Source of the DNA: Blastobasis lacticolella
Lineage: Eukaryota > Arthropoda > Insecta > Lepidoptera > Blastobasidae
Reading direction: 5' to 3'
DNA length: 64,000 nt
NCBI GenBank assembly: GCA_905147135.1
Contig: LR990041.1
Coordinates: 16,491,907-16,555,906, forward strand
Position numbers and translations under genes: made by a program. Below are positions 26,001-38,000 of this stretch, piece after piece (position 1 is the first letter of the stretch; every line of letters begins with the position of its first letter). The notes below the pieces were generated by a model. That model was not told the origin of the DNA. It saw nothing but the letters and a program-made list of their open reading frames with translations, and ran no database searches.

Positions 26001-29000
26001 TAAGCATAGAAGTATAGATTAAAATATAACTTCTTAAAATCCGTATCCTTAAACTCCTCACTTCGTGTGCTAACTTCATGATCATTATCACCATCAATAA
26101 CAGCCCATAACAGATACGTTTTCCTTCTCAATACTCTTCAGTGATGAGTTTACGAAGATAGACCCTGAAAATGTAACTGTGTACCTAATTAGTGCAAAAC
26201 GTACGGTATGGTAGGTATTCTGTATTTTGTTGGAGAGACACGATCCAAATGAACGCTAAAAATAAATGTTGAAGCTGCTACCGGTTCAGTTACACTGCTG
26301 TTAGCTACACGTGCGCGACATTTTTATTCGGTAAACAAACATGCAAGCGGGCGACCTGATGGAAACTGGAAATTTTGGAACCGCTCGCATCCATCTACGC
26401 GAGCGCTCGTGTGCGCCACTCGTCTTTTTCACATTCGTGGTAAATTCCTAGATATAGAAATGACAGGCACTAGAAGGCGAGCGCTCACCTCCATTAGAAC
26501 GGTTTTCAATTTTGATTTTCGGCATGAAAAATTGGATATTTTGATGCATTATTCTGATTTTCCCTATTTGTGAACCGTACTCTTTCGATGTTGCCAATGT
26601 GTTTTTAAAAATATTGAAATTTTCATTCGGAAAATCAATATTGAAAACCGTTCGAATCAAAGAGTCCCTGGTCTGTTTTGAAAATGTCAATGGCGTTTCA
26701 ATTAAATATAATGAGCAGCTTTCCAATGGGTATCTAAAGCATTCCTAACCACTCACTAGCTGGCGCCTCGACAATTTTGGTAATTGATAATCGCTTAAAA
26801 TAGGTTCTTAGCAAGCAGGATATAAACACTGGGTAAGTACATTGTATTGGATAATATTGTATTTGTCAATAGTTTTCAACCATTTAAGAGGTTTTAATAA
26901 TTATGGAACATAGTGCCAACTTCTATAAATATTTCTTTTTACATTTCGTTCAACCTTTAACAGGTATGTTTATATTAATAAACATTTTATTTTTAAGTTT
27001 AGTATTAGTTGGCTGCATGAAATCACTGCCACCATCATACAGATTAAAAAAAGATTACCAAAATTGTTGGAGCGGCATCTATTGATGCTTTTTGAAACCA
27101 ACTATCAATACCTACTGGAAAACTCCTCATTAATTGACTAGTACTTATTTAATCTCAATCTGCTACAAGCCTTCACCACCAGTCTGTATCTATAAAATCA
27201 GATGGTTCACTGTGTCGGTACAAGAGTGAAAGTAGATAATACAATATACAGTTGGTGATAATCCGGACCGCGCTAATGGAGCATCTATTTGCCGAGCTGA
27301 AACCGAGCGCTGCATTTGTTTCAAAACAAAATTAACTATTATTTTGAACGATGTGTTGAGCCGCCCCGCCGCGGTCGCGGCACGCCGCACCGCGTCGCGT
27401 ATCACTCTATTATTTATGGACGCGTTCGATACGCAATACAAATTATTGTTTTCAAAGTATATCGTTTAGGGGCGCACTTTGTTTGCGGAGCGACCCTCCG
27501 GGGCCGCGCCGCGCCGCTGGCTCAACGAATTTGGCGCTTATCGTTGTAGATTTACGTGTTATTTCAAAACGGAATATCGGCGGTAATGCGCTCTTTCGCT
27601 CCGGACGGGATCCGGGTACTGTTGGAGCAATCTTTTGACAATTGAATTTCGATTCGGGCGGTGCATTGTGAATTGTGAGCAGATAGGACTTTATAGCGCT
27701 GCGAAGGGACTGGCTCGGGTGTTTGCGCGCGGTAATTGATACGAAGTGACACAGGGGGCGGCCGTGTTTTGACATCAACCGAAAAGAGATGGGTGTGATT
27801 TGAAGTGCCCTTTGTGGAATTATACTCGCGGATGGCGTCTCCTCTTTAATATTGACTAATGCATTTCCCGGCTAATGGGGAGATGAAACCCGACAGGTGT
27901 GAGGATCTGGCTGAGCCTCGCTGGAAAGATTTATGTTGTTACTTCAATGAATTATCACTTTATTATAATACTTTCTTTAATTCAAATTATGTTGTATATA
28001 TATATGGTATATTTAAAATATAATGCATATGGGCGTAGCCAATGGGATTCAGAGTGTACAAACCCCTGATCTGTCAAATCCTGGATCATGGTCAAGGTAG
28101 GTGGAGCCCGGGCCCTCGCGCGCAGGAGCACCACCATGACATTAACGAACAAACGAGTCCAAATGGGTGGGCGATGAGTGCTTATGACCAACTTTAATAT
28201 CACCTAGAAGTTTATCCACCTTCTGACACTATCATCAGATCATCTCCATGGTACCATATTAAGACATTTTCATCCACGTTAGGTACATATTATGTGGTTA
28301 AATTAAACTTGCAAAATAAATTGCTTACAGGCACGGGGACAGATTCTGATATGATAAAATAAAAGCTTGTAAAATAGATGAGTACATGTTTTTGTAAAGA
28401 ATAATCCCAATAGAAAATTGGGATTCACAACAGCAACCGTAATATTATGTTATCCGCCAATTACTTAAACGAATCCTCCCAACAAAAATAGCGTTGCGAA
28501 ATTCAAATTAATTCGACATTAAAGTATCAAGGGCGGATCAGGCGGTCCATTAATAAATCACTTCGCTAAAACCGTAATTGTAATCTCAAACAAGGCGGAG
28601 GGCGCGCGGTGTTTGTTCTAACAACATTACGAGTATTACAATAAGTTTGGGTGGGTTCGCCGCGCGGCGGCCGCGCACCGGCCGGCGCGCTCCCACGCCC
28701 GCCGCGGTCGCCACGGCCGCCAAGGCGTGCCACGCGCGGTGAGCGGGGAGTGGCTCGTAGTGCAGGGACTAGCTACAAATAAAGTACTTACTTTAAAATA
28801 AGGACAATCTAAATTGACAATTATTGCCTAATTGCACTAAACTTTAGGCGACGCTTAAGTCGATTTAAAATATTTCTCAAGAAAAGCATTGAACTAACAC
28901 AAACCATAAGTAACAACTAAACTTGCTAAGTCATTCTTGAATGGAATACTGCTGTCACCTCTGGGATGGATCAGCCAAATACCCACTAACCGCTTTGGAT

Positions 29001-32000
29001 TCTGTGGAAACACGTGCAAAGAAGATAATTTGTGATCCGCAGTTGATTGAAGCTAAGCTGCAGAGCCTCGAGCATCGGCGTAGAGTTGCGCGTTTGTCGG
29101 TCTTCTACATCCCCCTCATTCCTCCTTCCTCAGACCTCATTCCGCCGGCCACTTTCCGCCATCGAGAGACGCGATACGGGCGAACGCTTCATCCATATGT
29201 TGTGGATCTTCCAGCTATCCGCTCGAGCCCCTTTAGTTCAACTTTTATAATGCGTACGGCTAAGGAATGGAACGTCTGGAGTTGCCTGCGAGTGTGTTCC
29301 CTGATCATTATAATCTAGACGCCTTCAGGACTAGAGTGAATAGGCTGTTTCTAGACAGACATGCTGCATCATCGGCCGCATCGTCACTTACCATCAGGTG
29401 AGGTGGCGGTTAGATACTTGGCTAGTCTAATTATATATAAAAAAAATCTTGATTGTACCGATATGTTACTCCTAAATGCGGAGTCGCCTAAGTTCGTGAA
29501 AACGGGTATTAGTGACATTATGGATACTTATTTTGTTTTATCTGCAGAAAAAACAAAATAGAGAAATACCATTAGAAAATAGATACCATAGGTACCATGT
29601 ATTATGTTAATACTTACAGTGCTATGTTTAGAGCGAACTATTGGGTTCAGGTTGTTGGCGCGATATGTGCCTTAATGTCACGTCAAGTTGCACGTTGCTC
29701 TCTACGACCCCAAGGATCGGCACATCCATGTTCCAATCACGCCCCTTAACAATCAGGAATACCTTGTTGTGCGGTCGTGTGTACAGGTGCCAAGGTTGTG
29801 TGTTGTCCCGAGGCGTATGTCGAGCCCGATGCGCCGTGGCGAGGTGTCGAGGCGTGCGCTGCGCCCCGCCGGCCCCGCCCTGCCCAACTGTCGGCTCCCA
29901 TGCCACCAGAAATAGGGACATCGGAAGGGAGGTGCACATCGGAATTTCGGGATTTCATAACTCCCATCTGTCGTGGACGTAGCCAAGCCAAAGGATCGAA
30001 TCAACTGAGAAAGAAAAGTCTTGTAGGCTTCACCCACACCTTGACATGGATTCAATGAGAAATAAAGTTTCAATGTAATAATCAAGAATCAAGGATCTGG
30101 CCCATAAAGTTATGGAGAATTAAGTTCAGGAGAACTTATTTTTCCGATATTACAGTTCCAGAATTGAGAAACTAAATATAATGTAATGACTTTATATAAT
30201 TAAATTAATGTACGAACGATTCGGATGTGGAATGAGCTCCCAGCCACGTGTTTCCATTGGACTATGACATAGGATCGTTCAAAAGGTATATTAGAGGTCT
30301 CTTCAGAGGCGGGCAACGCATTGGTGACTCCCCTGGTGTTGCTGATGTCCAAAGGCGGCGGTGACCACTTTCCATCAGGTGGCCAGCATGCCTGTCTGTC
30401 TGCCGGATAACATAAAAAAAATGTTTCGAGCGTTTTCTTTCTGTATACAGACAGCCTGTGTGAGTTGTTTACTCCTATGCATAACTTACACATTCACCTC
30501 AGCTATACAGTGCCTTGAGTCCCCTGACTTAAAATTACATAAAGTAATCGCAGGATTGAATAAGTTCCTAAATGAAAACTATTTTTTCATAGCAAGCTTT
30601 TATCGCGCGTTCTCAATGATTAGTCAGGGTACCTACGTGTCCAAACTAATTAAACGAGCCTAAACGCGATAGGTTTATGATTTGTAGTTTAGGAGTTCCT
30701 ACGACCACCTTCCGGTTTCATCATCAGATCCAGGGGATCACACAAGTTTAGAGGTTTTGTCAACACAAAACAAACGAGCCTATACCCTAGGGATATAGGT
30801 ATCATGTATGTTTAGGAGTTCCTATTGTTAGCTTCCGTCTCCGTCATTAGATCCGCGAAGGTACCATAACATTGCGTTGCCACTAAACTTACATGTGCAA
30901 AATATCAGCTCAATCGGATGTCAAGAAGATGTAGGTAGCTACTAATTCAACTTGCAGGATTTGATCTAAAAAAGAAAATATTAAAAAATACGAAATCCGG
31001 CCGTAAATGGTACTTGTCCGTCAAAAATGACGAGCGATAAAAGATAATTATTATTTGAGGACTTGTTTAAAACAAGAGTAAACCGATTTTTTTTCTATTA
31101 GATATTTTATAATTGTTGTGTCGTGGTGTCTACGTGTAATAAATGTCTTTTTTCTTTCTTTCTTTTCAAAAACCTAATCGATTACTTACATGAAAACGGC
31201 GCTCTAATAATAAAATTGGGTACCTACTCCACATTGTTTGTGTGTTCTATACTAATTTCGTTAACTATTCACTGAAGTTACGCGGAGTTGGCCCTCGTTA
31301 CACAAATTTACAATACGGTTAAGCTTTTCAATAAAACCGGTGTTTGTCTTTGGTTCGGTGTGCACATTACGTATGCATGCATTTATACCGCGCGCAGCGC
31401 ACGGGCACAATGGAATTTAGGATTGCACCGCGGCCCTGTCACGTGTAAAACAATGGATCCTGGAAAATTATGCGGAAGAAAGCTTTATGCCGACCTAGTA
31501 TAGACGGGATCTTTTAGAATACTGTCATCGACTGTCAAACGCCGCTTTTCTATGAAGAATGAGGATCAATCATATGGTCAAAGACTTCTAAATACTAGCG
31601 TAGGTATACAAATAATGCATATGGTAGAATTTTATAGGTTTGTTGATAAAATCTGAACGCATTTTCATAGCAATAAAACATTTTTGAAATCCAGTTTGAC
31701 ATGCCTAAGTTATACGGGTTTAGGGGAAATGTCAAACGCAATGAAATATGTGCTTTATTACGTGTTACGCAAGGTTTACCCGGGTGTCGAATGACGTCAT
31801 CAGATATGCCAAAAATCACAGTTTTCTAGCGCATATAATATCTTCGCTCTTAAGAAATATCGTGAAAATTTCGTCACAGTCATTCATTGAATACGGTATC
31901 ATAAGCTAATGGAAAAGTCACTCAACAAATAACGTGACTGATCCGCATTCAGTGACAAACGAGCAGAGCCCACATGGAAAGCAGATAACACGATACGATT

Positions 32001-35000
32001 CATGCAGTTAGGTTTCATGTAACCGAAATGCAGAACCGCAGCTGCGTTGTAACTGTGAGAGGTACTCAATGGGCTCATTGGGCATTATTATTATTAACTC
32101 ATTACCATCAAGAGCTTAAGTATCCTCCATATGCGTAATATCTAGGTGGAAACTTGTATTTAAAAGTACCTACTTCTTTTTGAAGACAGCTGCTTGATTC
32201 CTAAATAAATAGTTAAATAAAATTAATAGAAACTTCTGGTAATCCCTACGCTTGGCAGGCGTGTTGAAGATTACAAAATGGGGTGGATAGAAGTCGGGCT
32301 ACTAATGCCATAGTTTGTTTTTGAGTAATTAGTAATTACCTGATTATGGTCAAGTCGGACGCAGGGCCTTCCCGCGCGGGAGCACTACCATGATATTGTT
32401 TGATGCCAAGATGATTATTTATTTTATTACGATAACTCTTATATGTGCGAATAATGGTATATTATGAATCGAGTATGTTCGATCCGATCAATGGGTTGCC
32501 AAGTAATATGTAAATAAATACAACGCACGATGGTAAATTTAGATCTAAATTTATTTATTTAAAAACTTTATTGCTGAATAACACAATTGGCGGACTGCAT
32601 GCAAACGCATCGTGCTGCGCGCGATTACAGCGCCATTTATGCCAGCGATATTTGCACTGCAAAGTACCTATAATGGCATCGATCCTCTAAATAATGGTAT
32701 TAAAATTATTCCTGTGGTGCTACACTTCTAGATTTTTAAGTGAACTTGTCATAACATGTTTCTTTACATTTGGTTTTTGCAAGTGAACTCCTACTAGATA
32801 CTGACTGAAATGAAAGAGGTTTGACGTCAAAACATAATGCACACAAGTACAGTATTGTAAACAAATAGCACGCGTGTTCAAAATGCTACTAATCGTTTGT
32901 AATGCGCGCGTTGAACTCCTTTATATGTACCGAACTGATATACCTATTTTTGGTATGAAATGTACTTTTTAATGTAACAGTTGCACTTTATAAAGTTTAT
33001 TATCCTTACCGTTCAAATTATAACACAAAATTAGTAGTGGAGTAGAATCAACCGTAAATGTAGCTTGAGGTGGAACTATTTGTAACAGAAATGATTCTCG
33101 CGGCAAATAATAGGTTTATACGCTTCTAATCAACATACTAAAAATCTACACCCGTACCGTTACGCAAAATTTCTTTTTTCGGCCGCCATCTTGAAAATAT
33201 ATTTTTTACAATTCCCTACCCTTTGTATTTTGCCTTCCGCCACAATCGAAAGTATAATGCTCGTAAGCGTATTTAACAATATTTGTAGAGATTTTTATAG
33301 AAATATGGTGTATTTAGTAATACACCATATTCCCGTACGATGCACTCGTCGTCGTCGTCCTAGCGCTTATCCGGGACTCTGCCAGGGTCCGCTTTCCTAC
33401 TTAATCTTCTCCACTTCGCCCGGTCATCGGTATCCTCGGGTCGTAAGCCGTTGGCTCTCGCATTCGACTCAGCGATGTCAATCCATCGCTTCTTGGGCCG
33501 CCCACGGGGCCTCTTTCCTGATACCGGCAGATTCAGGCACCTCTTTCCCACATATCCTCTCTCTCTAACACCTTATATATTTTCCTACATAGTCTTTCTC
33601 TTTTCCCGTTTTTTTTTTTTTAAGTGTTTGGGCAGTAGTGTTGTTGAGTGTGCCGGTAGCTTGTTATGCTCAGTTCCTTGTTCTCTCTCTCCTATTATAC
33701 TATCTATAAGTTTCGGTCTGTGAATGTTTGATATACTTATTTAATTAATGTTACTTTTAGTCTGTTTTATGTTATTTTATCTTCTTCTTTTGTAGCACCG
33801 CCTTGTAATTTTTGGTAATTGTTCTCTGGTTGACTGGTAGAAAAAGCTACGTAGCTTTAAGTCCGCCATTGTACTGTAATGTGCATGAAGTTTTAAATAA
33901 ATAAATAATAAATATCCCTGAGGCTTACGCAACACGTGCCCAAACCACAGACGAGCCTCCTCGATCTTATCTGCGATATCCCTCACGCCAAGGCTACCAC
34001 GGATGTACTCGTTACGTATTCGATCGAGTCTCGTAACTCCCCACATCCAGCGCAGCATTTTCATTTCGTTGGCGTGGAGTTCGCGAACTTGTTTCGCCAG
34101 CGCTGGCCAAGTCTCACAGCCATAGACATTACCGGTCTAATTATACTCTTGTATATAAGCCCTTTGAGCTTTAAAGGGATTTTAGGGTCACAGGTGACTG
34201 CCGTGAATTCCCGCCACTTGGCCCAAGCTGCAGAGATTCGGGACTTGACATCAGGGCCGATATCTCCGGACTCGTGCATCACGGATCCGAGGTACTTGAA
34301 TTTATCTGTTCTTTTGACAGCTTCGTTACCTACAAGGATGTTATCGGTATCTACGCTGCAGCTGGCCATATACTCCGTTTTGGCGACATTCAACTTCAAG
34401 CCACCGTTTTCTGGCATATCCTTCCACGTGTTTACTCTGGTCTCAAGATCCTGCCTAAGCTTGCTCACCAGTACAATGTCGTCAGCGTACTTCATAAGCC
34501 AAGGAGGCATGTCCTGAATTTCCGCTAAGAGGGCATCGAGCACAATGCAAAATAAGTAAGGGCTCAGCAAAGAACCCTGGTGAACACCTACAGTAATCGG
34601 GAAGGGATTAGTATTGCCTACGATGGTTTTGACGACGGCTCCAGTATTGGCATACATATCCTGTGTAATACTAATGTACGCTTCGGGCACAGACTTTGAT
34701 CTCAGAGCCCACTAGATTATCTCCCGAGGGACACTGTCGAAAGCCCTCTGCAGGTCGAGAAATGCGTAATGCAACGGTTGATTCCTACTGCAATGGGACT
34801 CCTGGAGGACCCTGAGAGCAAAGTAGGATATCCTGTAGGATGCACTGTTTTCAAGATATTTATGAAAAACCAAAAAATGTGACCTATCGGGCGGGGGCCC
34901 GGGGTTACACCAAAAGCACCAAAGGCATAGGTGTAGATTTTTAGTATATTTATTAAAAGCATCTATCTATCATTATGTCGCAATAATAATTTCTGTTACA

Positions 35001-38000
35001 ATTAGTTCCACCTCTAAAACTATTGCACTATAGAATCATTATTGCTAAAAAGCCACAACCGTATGCCCGTGTAAAAGGATGGATCTACATTAAATTAGAT
35101 TTTACTTTTTTTACCACTAAGGTGGCAAATAAGCTTCCGGCCGCCTGATGAGTATGTACAATAACAACACGAACTAAGTATTCAAACAACCGAATTGTAA
35201 TTATTTTGGGCAAATAATCTTACACAAAAGACAAATTATTTGTGGTTCCAAATCTACTAAAGTAGAACTAAAGAATTGACTTTTATAATGTTATTCATAG
35301 AGCTCGTTTTGATCGCCTTTCACGGAGGCGCCAATGCTTTAATGGCAGCAACGTAATTTCTAATTGTTCGAAGCGTGGCCTGCGCGGGAAGGGCTCTGGA
35401 GATTGGAGACTGATCGGCTGTCGGTGAAAACATAACGAGTTATAGCAAACAATCGGCGGCGGACAAAAGGGCGTCGGGCTAATCTTATTGCGGGGGACAA
35501 TGGCGGCGTGGGCCCGAGACTGCGACCAGTCTTTATTAGGAGCCCCACAGTCTGCGGCTGGCAGCGGCCATATTTGCCGCTCGAGTGCCGGCGAATGCAC
35601 GGCCCCGTCACTCGTACCCCGAAAGTTAATGGCCCTATTGTCGGCTACCGAACGACTCTTGTAATGCAATTAACTCCGACAATGCCGGTATCGCTGACGA
35701 GTTAATTTTAAAGCTCCCGAAGTGTTGCCCCGTTCTGTGATGCGGACGCGGGCCTTTGTTCGCTTATTTTGTTTGGCTATTAGGTGTTAAGTGTTTTATT
35801 AGAATTGGTACAAAGAAATAGATGTTGTAGATGTCGAAAAGGTACTTTGATAATTCAATGAATTTATCTTAGAAGTTTAGTCGGTAGCAGTATAAATCGA
35901 TAGATGATGGAATGGCTAGCGGGTCGGACTGGTCGCTCTACAGTAATAGGTAGGAACCCTGATCTGACAAATAGTGGATTTCGCACGGGCCTTCGTGCTT
36001 TCGGGAGAGCGCAACCGGCATATCATTCTAAGGACCGATTTTTCAATCCTCAGATAAAATTTATCTGTCCGATAAAGTAATATTCTGCCAAATTAAAACA
36101 AACTATAGTCCTTCACTTAAATATGAACTAATGATACGATTTTATTTTAGTCGCATAATAACTTATCAGACTGATATGTTTTATCTGACCCTAAGACAAT
36201 TATTTCTTTCTATATAGACTTTTTTTGGGGTTATCTATCATCAAATGGAGGTAACACCGCAAACCTCCTGGAAACACTAACATCAGTTGGCAGCGATCAG
36301 GTCCATTCTTTTACTCATACTTTTTGTATACATATTTTGATTATGTTGATAACTAGTTTTAACTTTTGTAAATATTAGATACCTAGGTTGTAGATAGGTA
36401 CGTCTCATTGTCAATTACTTATTTTATATTGATAGTTATAACAAATAATGTAAAACGACGTTGATTGATAAGTTTAATTTATTTGATACTATATTTTGCC
36501 CGAGACTACCTTCCCCAGGGTTCAACATAAATTTAGATACAATTTCAACAATATTGACATATATTATCTAGGTACAGAGTTACTTTCGCATTTACAATTT
36601 TAGAAGCAAAAAATTCAATTCATCTAAGAAATTCGGAGCATAGTATTTAATAAATTGTTATAGATTTCCCTTTCAATATCCAATACAGTAGTCTCGTATT
36701 CTAACAAATAGGCGTGTGAAGCGTCTGAATGAGCGGCGATCAGCAAAGGGCGCAGCCGCGCGAGGGCCGACCACCCGCAGTCGACGCGCACTCGAGTGGA
36801 AGAGGCCCGAACTTCCCAGAATCTATTCTTCCCGACTCCGAGTCATTGATAGGTGCACTTTTTCATTTCGCTCCTTCCGCACCAGCCTCGGCCCAGTAGC
36901 CGCGGCATTGTTGCCAAACTGGGCACTCGATTGTCCGCAATGATGGCCTCATTTTGACATTGTAATCGACCGTCGCGGTTCGGCGATACATACACTCCGA
37001 CGGCATTGGGTCACTTTCAAATATAATGTCAATATTTGAGAATCCTTTGTGTAAAGATTTCACGACCGATCGAGCCATTTGATGGTTACATTGATTCGAA
37101 ATATAGGTTGCAGTTTTTTGCCAGAATTAGAAACATGTGTTAATTCCGTTTCTAATGCTTACGTGTTTACACGGGCTGTTTCTTTTCAATTCTATCGCTT
37201 AAATATGGGATGGTATTCCGAAGGGATTTTACGGCTTAGATACTTTATTTTGAAAATAAGTTGTTATCATTTTGCCAACGATATTATTACATAATTTACC
37301 TTCTTCGTAGTTGCCAACATAATCTAATGGGTATAACACTTAAAACAAGGTAGGTATCTAATTAAGTGTATGTACCTATCACAGCACATAAGTCATAATC
37401 ATGGAGGCTGGCGGGATTACCTGCTTCTTTGGGATAAGCAGATTTAGAAAGGATCACAGAATATTTACTATGGCAGGATGCAACCAAATCTTACGAATGC
37501 GCTGTTGCACGAGTGGCGCGCGTGCATATTTCATTTGTTTTGTACGGTGAAAAGAAACCCTACCAGTGGAACTACTAAGCCCGCTATTCGAAGCTATGGG
37601 TCACGTACTCTCACTAAAGTCCGTTTATGATAGTCCGTTTGTGGAGCGTCGGTGGCCTAGTGGTAAAGGATTCGAATCCCACTGCCGCCATGTACCAATG
37701 ACTCTTTTCTGAGTTATGTACATTAGGTTAATACCGACCGGTGCTCTTACGGTAAGGGTATGAAACCTGCACATTCAGGCGACTGAATGTGTAACCATGA
37801 TCCAATCTGGACACTACTACCAGGTTCCCCTGGTAGTAGGGTCACGCTGGTCAGATTGCAGTCGTTCCACTGTAATTACCTGATGTGAACAATCCTGGAT
37901 CCTGGTCAAGGCGGACCCCGGCCCTCGTACGCGAGAGCACAACCGGGATATTAACGCCAAGATGATTATATTTTATTTATTGATGTAGACTAGGTACTTA

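Noticed and set aside
26903..27085. Possible small membrane protein in a MITE copy
   Set aside because: The second copy at 17115-17526 has a different frame at the same place, so coding is not conserved.
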